Assembly (NCBI GenBank): GCA_030680355.1
Contig: JAUXVF010000009.1
Coordinates: forward strand, 62,001 to 126,000
Length of the DNA: 64,000 nt
Reading direction: 5' to 3'
Origin: Caulobacter sp.
Lineage (GTDB): Bacteria; Pseudomonadota; Alphaproteobacteria; Caulobacterales; Caulobacteraceae
Shown here: positions 1 to 9,406 of the stretch, in pieces
How the letters are laid out: every line of letters begins with the position of its first letter
How positions within the stretch are numbered: position 1 is the stretch's first letter
Position numbers and translations under genes: made by a program
The notes under the pieces: model-generated
The model's input: the letters and a program-made list of their open reading frames with translations, nothing else
Told to the model about the DNA's origin: nothing
Databases searched by the model: none

Positions 1-355
1 CGATTTCGGCCATGATCGAATCGACCAGGAACGGTCGATCCGGCTGTACGATCTCGAGCAGGTCGCGACCGAGGTCCTCGCCTTCCGGGCTGGTCCAGCG
101 GCGGACCCGGATGGCCGGATCGTCGCCTTCAAGGGCCTCGCTGTATCGCCACAGGTCGGCGAACAGTGGCCCCAGAGCCCCGGGGGATGCCGTCGGCAAC
201 TCCTCGATGGACAGGTCAGCCGCGATCTGGCTGATGAACGCCGATTCTTCGGCGTCTGGCGCGCCCGGCGCGCGTTTGAGCGCATGGGCGAAAGCTGTCG
301 CCAAAGTATCGAAATCTAGGCCCTGCGCGGCAGGGTTAAGGCTTACGCCCTTCAT
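1..355 (-). CDS. gdhZ: NAD-specific glutamate dehydrogenase, N-terminal fragment (cut by window edge)
   Basis: Reading the minus strand from an ATG at 353-355 gives an open frame that runs off the window edge after about 118 residues. It starts MKGVSLNPAAQGLDF and reaches QPDRPFLVDSIMAEI. A PFLVDS segment near the N-terminus is typical of the very large (about 1,600 residue) NAD-dependent glutamate dehydrogenases found in Caulobacter and many other proteobacteria. These convert glutamate to 2-oxoglutarate and ammonia. The catalytic domain lies outside the window, so identity rests on the N-terminal segment only. Confidence 0.72.
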   Translation of the reverse strand, partial: MKGVSLNPAAQGLDFDTLATAFAHALKRAPGAPDAEESAFISQIAADLSIEELPTASPGALGPLFADLWRYSEALEGDDPAIRVRRWTSPEGEDLGRDLLEIVQPDRPFLVDSIMAEI

Positions 356-473
356 CGAGTTTCCCCGTGGAATTTTGTGCCAGCGTAGAGCGCTTGGGGC
401 GCGGATCAACCGCGACCTGCCGCCTAAAGCAAGAACTTTCCGCTACGGCGCCGCGATCTTCCGGAAACGAATA

Positions 474-499
474 CGCCGCCGGAGGGGGGTCCGGCGGCG
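474..499. other. Perfect inverted repeat in a 285-bp gene-free gap
   Basis: Arms CGCCGCCGGA and TCCGGCGGCG (10 bp each) enclose six bases, GGGGGG. It lies in the gap 356-640 between two minus-strand genes. Neither side has a good run of T, so it is only a weak terminator candidate for the transporter gene at 641-1801. I see no gene in the rest of the gap. Confidence 0.3.
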
Positions 500-640
500 C
501 TCGCCATCCTCACCTGGGGGAAGGTGGGACGATTTTACTACAGCCTGGCGCCGCTTTCGGGGGGAGGAGGGGCGCCAGCCGGTCCGGCGACTGCGTGTGC
601 TGGCCGGACAGAAACACAGATAAGAGCGGTCTGGCCCGAT

Positions 641-1801
641 TCAAGGGGCGTCCGCCGCGGGCCGCGAACCGGACCTGGGGCGACGGGGCCGCCCGTCGTC
701 GTTCAACCCCTGCGGGTCCCCATTTTCCGACATCATGATCGCGATCCAGCGGGACCCATCGAACTCCGCCAGAATGATCATGGCCATCACCGCCAGAGGC
801 GTGGACAGGAACATCCCCGGCAGACTCCAGATCACGCCCCAGAAGGCGAGCGCCAGCAGAACGACGACCGGGTCAATGTTGAGCGAGTCCCCCTGCATTC
901 GTGGGGTGATGATGTTTCCAACAAGGAACTGGATCGCATAGAGCACCGCCAGCAGAAAGACGCCCTGCCAGAGCGTATCGAACTGCACCAGGCCAAACAG
1001 GGCCGGAAAGACAATGCCGATGAAGCCGCCGATGATCGGGATGTAGGAGGCCAGGAAGATCAGGAAGGCCCAGAACAGCGCGTTGTCCAGGCCCACGAAG
1101 GTCATGGCCAGCCAGGACCCCCCTCCGATCATCAACCCCGTCACCGTCTGCACCCACAGATAGCGCTCCACGCCAAACCGGATGCGGTTGAAGATTTCGA
1201 GCGCGTCATCCCGTTCCTGACCGTGCGGGAAGAGCGCCACGATCTTGTGTTTGAACCCCCGGCGCGAGGCGATGATGAAGCCCAGATAGATGAGGACAAA
1301 AACGGCGTCAGACACCACGCCCTGAAGGCCCTGGGCCACCTGACCGATGTATTTGGTCGGGTTGAGGTCATCGAGCAACTGGGTCAGCGGCGGCGGCGCC
1401 TCGACCCCGATCTGGGCGGCGATGCGCGCCAGAAGGCCGTCCAGCCTCGGCCCGTAGCCGACCATCTGGGAGATGAAGCTGCTGGCGTTGTCAGCGACCA
1501 CCAACAAGGTGCCGCCAAAGATCAGCAGCGACAGGACAATGGCCACCGCAAGCGACAGGTTGTCGGGCAACCATGGCCAGTGGGTTTCCAGGCGCCGGGC
1601 GAAACTGTCGACCATCACGGCGAGGAACACGGCCAGGGCCAGCGGTGTGAGGATGTCGGCCAGGAGGTAGAGGGCGCTGGCGCTGGCGATGACCGCCAGA
1701 ATGACCAGGGCGTTGCGGCTGATGCGGTCGACCTTCAGCTCCGCCACGAGCGACGGCTTCGCCGCCCGTTGCCTCGGCTTTTTTTCTGGCGTTTGCACCA
1801 T
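641..1801 (-). CDS. AI-2E family transporter (TqsA/PerM-like permease)
   Basis: The product is 386 residues of a polytopic inner-membrane protein. A short basic, cytoplasmic N-terminus (KKPRQRAAK) is followed by a hydrophobic pair around residues 30-60 (LVILAVIASASALYLLADIL). More membrane segments follow across the rest, including a C-terminal block around residues 230-350 with repeated GxxxG and proline-containing helices. Length and layout match the AI-2E/UPF0118 family (YdiK, TqsA, PerM), whose members export varied substrates, so the substrate here is unknown. It is divergent from the HerA-like gene at 1920, with 118 bp between the starts holding both promoters. Confidence 0.8.
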   Translation of the reverse strand: MVQTPEKKPRQRAAKPSLVAELKVDRISRNALVILAVIASASALYLLADILTPLALAVFLAVMVDSFARRLETHWPWLPDNLSLAVAIVLSLLIFGGTLLVVADNASSFISQMVGYGPRLDGLLARIAAQIGVEAPPPLTQLLDDLNPTKYIGQVAQGLQGVVSDAVFVLIYLGFIIASRRGFKHKIVALFPHGQERDDALEIFNRIRFGVERYLWVQTVTGLMIGGGSWLAMTFVGLDNALFWAFLIFLASYIPIIGGFIGIVFPALFGLVQFDTLWQGVFLLAVLYAIQFLVGNIITPRMQGDSLNIDPVVVLLALAFWGVIWSLPGMFLSTPLAVMAMIILAEFDGSRWIAIMMSENGDPQGLNDDGRPRRPRSGSRPAADAP

Positions 1802-1919
1802 GCCCTGTCTCCTGTCTGTTCAGCGTGAGCTCGGACCGGCCGCCGTCGCCAATGGGCTGACTTTGCGAAGCGACGACCAGACCTGTAGGTTCCGCCCGCA
1901 ATCTTTATGGAGACGATGA

Positions 1920-3464
1920 ATGGACGGCGCCAGCGATCCCGGGACGCTTTTTGTAGGCTTTTCCGACAAGCCGGAAACGCTGCGGCTGGACCGGGCCAAT
2001 CGGCATGGCCTGGTGGCCGGCGCCACCGGCACCGGCAAGACCGTCACGCTGCAGATCCTGGCCCAGGGATTTTCCGACGCCGGCGTGCCTGTTTTCGCAG
2101 CGGACGTGAAGGGCGACCTGTCGGGCATCAGCCAGCCCGGTTCGCCGAACGAGAGGCTTACGGCCCGGGCCGAGGGCATGAATCTGACCCTGACGTCGGA
2201 GGGCGCGCCGACGGTGTTCTGGGACCTGTTCGGCGAGAAGGGCCACCCGGTGCGGACCACCGTCTCCGAGATGGGCCCGCTGCTGCTGGCCCGCATGCTC
2301 GAGCTCAACGACGTTCAGGAAGGCGTGCTCAACATCGTCTTCAAGGTCGCCGACGCCGAAGGCCTGTTGCTGCTCGATCTCAAGGACCTCCAGGCGGCGC
2401 TCAAATATGTCGCTGAGAACGAAAAGTCGGTCGACGCGGAATACGGCAATGTCTCGGCCGCCACGATCGGGACCATCCAGCGCGGACTGCTGACCCTGGA
2501 GACCCAGGGGGGCGCCAACCTGTTTGGCGAACCGGCCCTGGCGCTCTCGGACCTGATGCGGGTCAACGCCGCGGGCAAGGGCATGGTCAACATTCTGGCC
2601 GCCGACACCCTGATCCAGAGCCCCCGGCTCTACGCCACCTTCCTGCTCTGGCTGCTGTCTGAACTCTTCGAGGAGCTCCCCGAGATCGGGGACCCCGAAA
2701 AGCCGCGCCTGGTCTTCTTCTTTGACGAGGCCCACCTGCTGTTCCGCGACGCGCCCAAGTCCCTGCTCCAGAAGGTCGAACAGGTGGTGCGCCTGATCCG
2801 CTCCAAGGGCGTCAGCGTCTTCTTCGTCACGCAGAACCCGGCGGATGTTCCCGACACCGTCCTGTCCCAACTGGGCAACCGCTTCCAGCACGCGTTGCGC
2901 GCCTATACGCCGGGCGAACAGAAGGGGCTGCGCGCCGCCGCTTCCTCCTTCCGGCCAAACCCCGCCTTCGACACCGCCGAGACGATCCAGATCCTGGGCG
3001 TTGGCGAGGCGCTGGTTTCGGTCCTGGACGCCAAGGGCATTCCGTCCGTCGTGGCCAAAACCAAGATCCGCCCGCCGGCCTCACGGCTCGGACCGGACAC
3101 ACCCGCCGAGCGTCAGGCGGTCATGCGCCTCAGTCCGGTCAGCGGTGTGTATGAAGCCTTGAAGGATCGGGAATCGGCCTTCGAGATCCTCAAGGCGCGC
3201 GCCGGCCGCGCGGCCAAGGCGACGGCCGACGAAGCCGAAGCGGCGGAAACCGCCAAACGCCGTGAAGCGGAAGAGAAGGCCTGGGAGAAGGAGCGCGCGC
3301 AGCGTGATCGCGACGACCGGCAGGCCGCGCCCCAGTCGCGAAAACGCGCCTCTGGCCGTCAAACCATGACCGAGGCTTTCAGCAAGACTCTGGTGCGGAC
3401 CATCGCCAGCCAGGTCGGCCGTGAGATCCTTCGCGGCATCATGGGCGGCCTCAAGCGGCGCTAG
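1920..3464 (+). CDS. HerA-like / DUF853 ATPase (YjgR family)
   Basis: The product is 514 residues. Walker A GATGTGKT lies at about residues 34-41 and Walker [11 protein letters not shown] at about 262. The sequences [11 protein letters not shown] and [10 protein letters not shown] are characteristic of the DUF853/YjgR branch of HerA-FtsK-type ATPases. The C-terminal ~90 residues are highly charged ([20 protein letters not shown]) and probably form a coiled coil. The cellular role of the family is not established; by homology to HerA it may translocate DNA or another polymer. The start at 1920 is preceded by GGAG at a suitable distance. Its TAG stop interleaves with the stop of the convergent gene (CTAG at 3461-3464). 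Confidence 0.85.
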   Translation: MDGASDPGTLFVGFSDKPETLRLDRANRHGLVAGATGTGKTVTLQILAQGFSDAGVPVFAADVKGDLSGISQPGSPNERLTARAEGMNLTLTSEGAPTVFWDLFGEKGHPVRTTVSEMGPLLLARMLELNDVQEGVLNIVFKVADAEGLLLLDLKDLQAALKYVAENEKSVDAEYGNVSAATIGTIQRGLLTLETQGGANLFGEPALALSDLMRVNAAGKGMVNILAADTLIQSPRLYATFLLWLLSELFEELPEIGDPEKPRLVFFFDEAHLLFRDAPKSLLQKVEQVVRLIRSKGVSVFFVTQNPADVPDTVLSQLGNRFQHALRAYTPGEQKGLRAAASSFRPNPAFDTAETIQILGVGEALVSVLDAKGIPSVVAKTKIRPPASRLGPDTPAERQAVMRLSPVSGVYEALKDRESAFEILKARAGRAAKATADEAEAAETAKRREAEEKAWEKERAQRDRDDRQAAPQSRKRASGRQTMTEAFSKTLVRTIASQVGREILRGIMGGLKRR

Positions 3465-5878
3465 GCGACCTTGCGGCGCTTCCTGGGCGCGGGTGAGGCC
3501 TTCGCAGGCAATGGCAGCTCATTGGTCCAGACACCCAATGTGTCCGCCGGCGCCGGGCGACCGATGGCGTAACCCTGCACCTCGGCGCAGTCTTCGCTGC
3601 GCAGGAACTCCAACTGTTCGGCCGTTTCCACGCCCTCGGCCACCACGGGGATGTCGAGGCTCCGGCCAAGGCCCAGGACGGCCTTGACGATGACCGTCGC
3701 CCGCTCGTCCCGGTGGATGTTCTCCACAAAACTCTTGTCGACCTTGATCTTGTCGAAGGGGAAGGACTGCAGGGTCGAGAGGGACGAAAACCCGGTGCCG
3801 AAATCGTCCATGGCGATGCGGACGCCCAGCGCCTTCAGGCGACGCAGATTGTCCAGAGCGCGCTGATAGTCCTTGAACAGGGCGCTCTCGGTGATCTCCA
3901 GCTCCAGGCGCGTCGCCGACAGTCCGGTTTCGATCAGCACCTCATGGACCATCGTGGCCAGGTTGGGCTGGTTCAGCTGCAGCGGCGAGAGGTTGACGGC
4001 GATACAGAGCGGTCTTTCCCAGCCGGCCGCTTCGGTGCAGGCGCGTCGCAACACCCACTCGCCCAAAGGCAGGATCAATCCCGTTTCTTCAGCCAGCGGT
4101 ATGAAGTCCAGCGGCGGGATCATGCCCCGCACGGGATGGCGCCACCGCACCAGGGCCTCGAAGCCGAAAATCTCGCCGTCCGCCGCCCGGGCCTGGGGCT
4201 GATAGTGAACGACCAGGTCCTCGTCGAGGATCGCCTGGCGCAGCTCCCGCGAGAGGTTGCGCCGCTCGCGAATGGTCTGGTCCATCTCCCGCTTGAAGAA
4301 GCGATAGACGCCCCGACCGCTTTCCTTGGCCCGATAAAGCGCCATGTCGGCGTTGGCGAGCAGGGCCTCGACCGTCCGACCGTCGTCGGGATAGAGCGAG
4401 ACTCCGAGGCTGGCGGACATGGCCAGGTCCTGGCCTTCGAAGATCGCGGTCTCCTTCAGCGCATCGAGCAGTTGGCCGGCCAGTTCGGCGGCGGCCGTGG
4501 GCTGGTCCTGATCGGTGATCTGGACAACGACGAACTCGTCGCCGCCGAGCCGGGCGGCGAACGACGGGGCGGGCACGCTGCTCTGCAGCCGGCGGGCGGC
4601 CTCGATCAGGACCGCGTCCCCGGCCAGATGTCCATGCAGATCATTGGCTTCCTTGAAGTGATCAAGATCGACGCAGATCAGGGCCAGGGTCTCACCCGAC
4701 GCCTCGACCCGGTCGAGGGCCGATGCCAGCCGTGACTTCAGCACATTTCGGTTGGGCAGGCCGGTCAGGCCGTCATGCTCGGCGAGATAACGAATTTTCT
4801 CCTCGGCCGAGCGGCGCTCACGAAGGTCGCGGATGGCCAGAACGGTAAGGCCTCGGGTATCGGATCGCGCGCCGTCGTCCATGACCCGGGCGAAGACCTC
4901 GACCGGAACCGACTGACCGCCGTTGACGGGGTGCATCCGGCCCTCGCGGCGCTCGGCGTCTGTCCGCACGCCCAGATCGTCGTCGAACGACAGCAGGGCG
5001 TCATCGAACGGCCGCCCATAAAGGTCTCGCAGGCCAAGGCCGGCAAGGTCGCAGAAAGCGGCGTTGGCGTCCTTGATGACGCCGCCCTGGATCACGACGA
5101 TGCCCTCATAGGCGGCGTTGGCCAGGATCCGGATGCGCTCGAGCGCGGAGCGGCTGGTCTGGGACTCGATCAGCATGGCGCCCAGGCCGCCGAGGATGAT
5201 CATGCCGGTGATCACCGCGACCCCCAGGGCCATCATGCCGCCCGAGAGGAGCTGATCGGGCACGACGACGCTCGCGTCGGGAATGATGGTCATCGCCGTC
5301 ATGCCCGTCAGGTGAAGGACGGCGACGCCGGTGGTGAACATGAGCGCGGCGAGGGACTGGCGCAGGAAGCTGGTCGCGCGACCAGCGATCACCAAGGCGG
5401 CGGTCGAGCCCAGCACGCCAAGGACGACCGAGGCGCCGATGAGCGCGGCTTCCCACTCCACCCTGCCCTGGGTCACGAAGGAGGACATGCTGCTGTAGTG
5501 CATCGCAGCCACGCCCAGGCCGATCAGCAGCCCGCCGGCGAACTGGTTGGCGCGATCGCGATTGGCTCCCGACGCGAAGAAGCCCGCGGCCAGCAGCACG
5601 ACCGCCGCCATCAGGGATTGCATCAGACCGGTTGGCGAATAGCCGACCTTGAGGCCGGGAGAAAAGGCGAGCATGGCCAGTGAGTGGGTCGCCCACACGC
5701 CCGATCCCGCGACCAGGGCGGTTAGCAGCAGCCAGGCGCCGCGGACCAGCCCCTTGGCGCCATTCATCCTTGAATAGAGCCGGAACGCGGTCATAGAACC
5801 GCACAAACACACTGCCAGGGCGATGAAAACCACCCGGTAGTCATGCTCGCCGACCAGGCCGACTATATCCTGCAACAT
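3461..5878 (-). CDS. MHYT-PAS-GGDEF-EAL membrane protein (c-di-GMP cyclase/phosphodiesterase)
   Basis: The product is 805 residues. The first ~250 form a seven-helix MHYT sensor with MHYSSM and LHLTGM repeats, proposed in this family to bind metal or a diatomic gas. A PAS domain follows (about 255-360), then GGDEF with an intact RLGGDEF signature near residue 445, and EAL near 572 (GFEALVRW). The EAL domain retains [17 protein letters not shown] and AEGVET, as in active phosphodiesterases. No RxxD inhibitory site is visible just before GGDEF. Both activities are therefore possible and the net direction cannot be read from sequence. A monocistronic gene with 162 bp to the tRNA gene upstream. 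Confidence 0.9.
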   Translation of the reverse strand: MLQDIVGLVGEHDYRVVFIALAVCLCGSMTAFRLYSRMNGAKGLVRGAWLLLTALVAGSGVWATHSLAMLAFSPGLKVGYSPTGLMQSLMAAVVLLAAGFFASGANRDRANQFAGGLLIGLGVAAMHYSSMSSFVTQGRVEWEAALIGASVVLGVLGSTAALVIAGRATSFLRQSLAALMFTTGVAVLHLTGMTAMTIIPDASVVVPDQLLSGGMMALGVAVITGMIILGGLGAMLIESQTSRSALERIRILANAAYEGIVVIQGGVIKDANAAFCDLAGLGLRDLYGRPFDDALLSFDDDLGVRTDAERREGRMHPVNGGQSVPVEVFARVMDDGARSDTRGLTVLAIRDLRERRSAEEKIRYLAEHDGLTGLPNRNVLKSRLASALDRVEASGETLALICVDLDHFKEANDLHGHLAGDAVLIEAARRLQSSVPAPSFAARLGGDEFVVVQITDQDQPTAAAELAGQLLDALKETAIFEGQDLAMSASLGVSLYPDDGRTVEALLANADMALYRAKESGRGVYRFFKREMDQTIRERRNLSRELRQAILDEDLVVHYQPQARAADGEIFGFEALVRWRHPVRGMIPPLDFIPLAEETGLILPLGEWVLRRACTEAAGWERPLCIAVNLSPLQLNQPNLATMVHEVLIETGLSATRLELEITESALFKDYQRALDNLRRLKALGVRIAMDDFGTGFSSLSTLQSFPFDKIKVDKSFVENIHRDERATVIVKAVLGLGRSLDIPVVAEGVETAEQLEFLRSEDCAEVQGYAIGRPAPADTLGVWTNELPLPAKASPAPRKRRKVA

Positions 5879-5993
5879 GCCCCGCCCCCATTTTGAGGAA
5901 TCTACTGTCGGGCACTATCCAGCGCAGTTGCGAAAAAAGGGTTTAACGCGCTGAACGCCGTTATCCGACGGGCGTCTCGCGGCACAGACAACA

Positions 5994-6013
5994 ACGGCCC
6001 CCGAAGGGGCCGT
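5994..6013 (-). terminator. Intrinsic terminator of tRNA-Gly
   Basis: An 8-bp GC-rich stem (ACGGCCCC / GGGGCCGT) with a four-base loop lies 28 bp past the tRNA 3' end in its direction of transcription. On the minus strand it is followed by TGTTGTCTGTG, a moderate U-rich tail. Confidence 0.7.
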
Positions 6014-6040
6014 GTCGGTCTGTGTCTTTCGCGGATATTT

Positions 6041-6115
6041 TGGAGCGGGCGAAGAGATTCGAACTCTCGACCCCAACCTTGGCAAGGTTGTGCTCTACCA
6101 CTGAGCTACGCCCGC
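6041..6115 (-). tRNA. tRNA-Gly (GCC anticodon)
   Basis: On the minus strand GCGGGCG (6109-6115) pairs with CGCCCGC to form the acceptor stem. The D arm contains AGCTCAGTGGTAGAGC. The anticodon stem is CAACC/GGTTG with loop TTGCCAA, giving anticodon GCC. The T arm contains GTTCGAATC. CCA is encoded (6041-6043), so the total is 75 nt including CCA. It stands alone. A 7-bp inverted repeat (GGGACGC / GCGTCCC, 6122-6143) lies just upstream. Confidence 0.97.
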
Positions 6116-6207
6116 GCTCCAGGGACGCGTCTTGCTGCGTCCCGAAAATCGAGAGGCGGCTTATGGCAGAGGGTCAAACCCTTGGCAAGCGCCTGATCCC
6201 GCCAAAT

Positions 6208-6951
6208 TCAACGCCCGAGCCTGGGGGCCTTCAGGCGGCGTTTGTTGATGTGATCGGTGGGAGCCGGTCCCGTCGCGTCGGGGAGCTCGCCCTTGAAATA
6301 ATAACGCTGCCAGGCGTCACGCACCGCCTCGGGATCCTGCTTCATCAAACGGCTGTTGAATTCCGACCGCTGACGATACCAGGCGTCATATTGCAGACGC
6401 AGATCGTCGTTGGACGCCAGCGACCGCGTCACCGGCTGGACCTGGGCCAGGGCCTTGTCCTGGACCAGGGTGATGAAACAGAACGGTTCGCCCTTTTCGA
6501 ACCGCACCCGCCCCGGACGGGTGAAAATCCAGTTCATCGTGAAGGGAAAGGGCAGCCAGTCGGTCTCGACGAGGCCAACGAGCGGCTGGATGCCGTCCTT
6601 GACGTGATTGGGCGGCCCGCCGGCCCACATCGACCAGCCGGGCGGCGTGCGGAACAGATAGCCCGGATGCATGGTGACGATGCCGCGCGAGAAATGGCTT
6701 TTGACGAAGTCGTGGAAGTCGGGGTGGCCATGGTCCGGCGTGAAGGTGATGCAATCCTGGTGCGCGCCGCCGTTCCATTCGGCGGTGAATCCCACCGGAC
6801 AGAGAATCTCCCACCCGGAGGTGTTGGCCATCGACAACGGCAGGCAACGATAGGGATGGCGCTCGGCGAAAGCATCCATCCAGGCTCGCTGCGGACGGCC
6901 CGGCACAATGTCCGGCGGGCGCTGGCTGGTCGGGTAACACTCCAGAAGCAT
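6208..6951 (-). CDS. DUF6065 family hypothetical protein
   Basis: The product is 247 residues, soluble, without signal peptide or membrane segment. It is rich in Trp, Pro, Phe and His (for example HPGYLFRTPPGWSMWAGG and FTMNWIFTRPG). This looks like the DUF6065 group of uncharacterised proteobacterial proteins, but the assignment is from memory of the family. The composition suggests a compact beta-rich fold, possibly a cupin-like or metal-binding enzyme, though no catalytic motif can be named. GAGG five bases before the ATG supports the start. It has no operon partner. Confidence 0.6.
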   Translation of the reverse strand: MLLECYPTSQRPPDIVPGRPQRAWMDAFAERHPYRCLPLSMANTSGWEILCPVGFTAEWNGGAHQDCITFTPDHGHPDFHDFVKSHFSRGIVTMHPGYLFRTPPGWSMWAGGPPNHVKDGIQPLVGLVETDWLPFPFTMNWIFTRPGRVRFEKGEPFCFITLVQDKALAQVQPVTRSLASNDDLRLQYDAWYRQRSEFNSRLMKQDPEAVRDAWQRYYFKGELPDATGPAPTDHINKRRLKAPRLGR

Positions 6952-7037
6952 GGCGGCCTCTCACATTGTCCGGGTCAGCACCTCTGGCGCGCGACGGCCG
7001 GTTCCGCAAGAGGCGGCCTTTGGGTTAAGGCTTGGCG

Positions 7038-7547
7038 ATGAAGACCCGAACCGACCTCATCGCCTTCCTGGATCAACTGGGCGTGGCCCATGCGACGCTC
7101 GATCATCCCGCCGTATTTCGCGTCGGCGAGGGCGACGACATCAAGGCGGGTCTGCCCGGCGGCCACACCAAGAACCTGTTTCTGAAGGACGCCAGGCGTC
7201 AGCTGTGGCTGATCTCGGCGCTCGATACGACCCGGATCGATCTCAAGGGACTGCATCCGGTCATCGGATCGGCCAGGCTGTCGTTCGGCAAGCCCGAGCT
7301 TATGCAGGAGACCCTGGGAGTCACGCCGGGATCGGTCACGGCGCTGGGCCTGATCAACGATGTCGACCGCCGCGTCCGGTTCGTGCTCGACGCCGAACTG
7401 GCCCGCACCGATCCGGTCAACTTCCATCCCTTGATCAACACCGCCACGATGAGCCTGTCCCAGGCGGGTTTTCGGCGCTTCCTCGGCGCCCTGGAGATCG
7501 CCCCCCTGATCGTCGATTTCGCGGCCATGCGGGTAATTCCGGCCTGA
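7038..7547 (+). CDS. proX: Prolyl-tRNA editing protein (YbaK/ProX-type deacylase)
   Basis: The product is 169 residues from the ATG at 7038. An in-frame TTG at 7032 sits only one base after the AAGG ribosome site and is unlikely to be used. The YbaK/aaRS-associated fold is recognisable from [26 protein letters not shown] and the [12 protein letters not shown] segment. Proteins of this class act in trans to hydrolyse mischarged tRNA, usually Ala-tRNA(Pro) for this ProX/PrdX-like subgroup. The [10 protein letters not shown] segment carries the family lysine. It is monocistronic. Substrate specificity is inferred from the family. Confidence 0.85.
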   Translation: MKTRTDLIAFLDQLGVAHATLDHPAVFRVGEGDDIKAGLPGGHTKNLFLKDARRQLWLISALDTTRIDLKGLHPVIGSARLSFGKPELMQETLGVTPGSVTALGLINDVDRRVRFVLDAELARTDPVNFHPLINTATMSLSQAGFRRFLGALEIAPLIVDFAAMRVIPA

Positions 7548-7637
7548 ACCGAATTGAACCGAGGGGCGTGCGGGGCCATCTTGGGGGCAGGACATTTTGA
7601 ACGCGGGCCCTGTCTGGCCCGCACGCGGGATTGAAGC

Positions 7638-8540
7638 ATGACCCTGATCGGAGAGAGCGCGGCGCCCAAGGTCGCCGCTGGCGACATCATCAAGGACGGC
7701 TCTGACGCCAGTTTCATGGTCGATGTCATCGAGGCCTCGAAGACCACCCCGGTCATCGTCGATTTCTGGGCCACCTGGTGCGGTCCCTGCCGACAGTTGA
7801 CCCCGGCCCTTGAGAAGGCGGTGATGGCGCTGAACGGCGCCGTGAAGCTGGTCAAGATCGATGTCGACCGCAATCCCGCCTACGCGGGCCAGCTTCAGGT
7901 CAAGTCGATCCCCTCGGTCTATGCCTTCGTCGATGGTCAGCCGGTCGACGGCTTCATGGGCGCCCAGCCCGACAGCCAGATCAAGGCCTTCGTCGACCGT
8001 CTGGTCGGGCCGCCGCCGGTTTCCGAAGTCGATGAGATCCTGGCCCAGGCCCGCGAGTCGCTGGACCTCGGCGATATGGGCGGCGCCGCCCAGGCTTTCG
8101 CCGCGGTGCTGCAGATGGACCGCGCCAACATCAAGGCGATCGGCGGCCTCGCCCGTTGCTACATCGCCGGCGGGGACTATGAGCGGGCGAAGGACATCGT
8201 GGGTCTGGCCCCCGCGGACGCCAAAGACCCCGATCTCGATGCGGCCCGGGCCGCCCTGATTCTGGCCGAAGGCGCCGCCACCGAGACCACCGCGTTTGAG
8301 AAAGCCCTGGCGGCCGACCCCGCCGATCATCAGGCCCGGTTCGATCTCGCCGGGGCCCTCGCCGGTCAGGGTCAGTTCGAGGCGGCCGTCGATCACCTGC
8401 TGACCATCATCGCCGCAGACCAGGACTGGAACGACCAGGCCGCCCGCAAACAGCTGCTGGTCGTGTTCGAGGCCGCCGGTCAGGGCTCGGAGGTCGCCCG
8501 GCAGGGCCGCCGGCGCCTATCCTCCATTCTCTTCAGCTAG
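7638..8540 (+). CDS. cnoX: Chaperedoxin CnoX/YbbN (thioredoxin-TPR protein)
   Basis: The product is 300 residues. An N-terminal thioredoxin domain (about 20-125) carries a complete WCGPC redox motif with cysteines at 48 and 51 and the cis-Pro segment VKSIPSVYAF. The C-terminal ~170 residues are alpha-helical TPR-like repeats (LDLGDMGGAAQAFAAVLQMD and similar). This is the architecture of CnoX/YbbN, which protects unfolded proteins from oxidation and passes them to chaperones. The E. coli protein lacks the WCGPC motif, whereas this copy should be redox active, as reported for Caulobacter. It heads a tight operon with the next two genes (gaps of 8 and 9 bp). Confidence 0.9.
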   Translation: MTLIGESAAPKVAAGDIIKDGSDASFMVDVIEASKTTPVIVDFWATWCGPCRQLTPALEKAVMALNGAVKLVKIDVDRNPAYAGQLQVKSIPSVYAFVDGQPVDGFMGAQPDSQIKAFVDRLVGPPPVSEVDEILAQARESLDLGDMGGAAQAFAAVLQMDRANIKAIGGLARCYIAGGDYERAKDIVGLAPADAKDPDLDAARAALILAEGAATETTAFEKALAADPADHQARFDLAGALAGQGQFEAAVDHLLTIIAADQDWNDQAARKQLLVVFEAAGQGSEVARQGRRRLSSILFS

Positions 8541-8548
8541 GACGGACC

Positions 8549-9202
8549 ATGGCCGCCGGATACAGCAAGGCGATCGAACTGCCGCAGTCCATCCCGGTGT
8601 TCCCCCTGGACGGCGCCCTGCTGTTGCCGGGCGGGCAGCTGCCGCTGAACATCTTCGAGCCCCGCTATCTGAACATGATCGATGACGTCATGGCCGGCGA
8701 CCGGCTGATCGGCATGGTCCAGATCCGCGGCGGCGACCCGGAACGGCCCGGCCTGGCGGCGGTGGGCTGCGCGGGCAAGGTGACCAGTTTCGCTGAAACA
8801 TCTGATGGCCGCTACCTGATCACCCTCACCGGGGTGTGCCGGTTTGAACTGGGCGACGAACTGCCGGCGGGAACGCCCTATCGTCAGGTCAGAACCCGGT
8901 TTACGCCCTTCGAGGCTGACCTACAGACACCCGAACCGCTGAGCGCCATCGACCGCCCACGCTTTCTCAAGGCCCTCGCGCGTTATCTCGAACAGCGCGG
9001 CCTGGGCGTGGACTGGGACACCGCCGAACAGGCGCCCTCCGACGCCCTGGTCACCAGCCTGGCCATGGGGCTGCCGTTTGAGCCGGCTGAGAAACAGGCG
9101 CTGCTGGAGGCGCCCAGTCTCACAGACCGGGCGCGGGTCCTGATCGCCCTGCTTGAGATCGACGCCGCCGGCGACGATGACGAACCCCACCTGATGCAGT
9201 AG
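8549..9202 (+). CDS. Lon substrate-binding (LonN) domain protein
   Basis: The product is 217 residues consisting only of the N-terminal domain of Lon protease. PVFPLDGALLLPGGQLPLNIFEPRY is the signature (shown here as FPLDGALLLPGGQLPL then FEPRY). The helical tail includes EQAPSDALVTSLAMGLPFEP. There is no AAA+ or protease part, which is normal for this stand-alone family (often called LON peptidase substrate-binding domain protein). The role is unclear, possibly in protein quality control given its place between cnoX and the Trm112-like gene. GGAC precedes the ATG. Confidence 0.88.
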   Translation: MAAGYSKAIELPQSIPVFPLDGALLLPGGQLPLNIFEPRYLNMIDDVMAGDRLIGMVQIRGGDPERPGLAAVGCAGKVTSFAETSDGRYLITLTGVCRFELGDELPAGTPYRQVRTRFTPFEADLQTPEPLSAIDRPRFLKALARYLEQRGLGVDWDTAEQAPSDALVTSLAMGLPFEPAEKQALLEAPSLTDRARVLIALLEIDAAGDDDEPHLMQ

Positions 9203-9211
9203 AACCCGGCC

Positions 9212-9406
9212 ATGAACGCGCCCGCTCCGACCGCAGAGGTCGACCCCCGATTGCTGGAAATCCTGGTCTGCCCCGTCACCCAGGGCCCATTGACCTATGA
9301 CCGTGAACGCGGCGAACTGGTCAGCCGCGCCGCGAAACTGGCCTATCCGATCCGTGACGGCGTGCCGATCATGCTGCCCGAAGAGGCGCGCGCGCTGGAC
9401 GCCTAA
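9212..9406 (+). CDS. Trm112/YcaR-like small protein
   Basis: The product is 64 residues. The [17 protein letters not shown] and [16 protein letters not shown] segments define the Trm112-like (YcaR) family. Eukaryotic Trm112 activates methyltransferases; bacterial members are uncharacterised and often have only one cysteine of the zinc-ribbon set, as here (LVCPVT). It is the last gene of the cnoX operon. Its TAA stop interleaves with the TAG of the convergent ubiH-like gene at 9403-9406. Confidence 0.88.
   Translation: MNAPAPTAEVDPRLLEILVCPVTQGPLTYDRERGELVSRAAKLAYPIRDGVPIMLPEEARALDA

Noticed and set aside
524-1828. 434-residue plus-strand open frame
   Set aside because: It is antisense to the AI-2E transporter, with Arg/Gln/His-rich low-complexity composition typical of the reverse frame of high-GC genes.
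5941-5965. CtrA site upstream of the MHYT gene (TTAAC at 5943)
   Set aside because: No second TTAA half at the required 7-bp spacing.
6041-6143. tRNA-Gly as a mobile-element attachment site
   Set aside because: No duplicated tRNA 3' end, integrase or foreign genes nearby.
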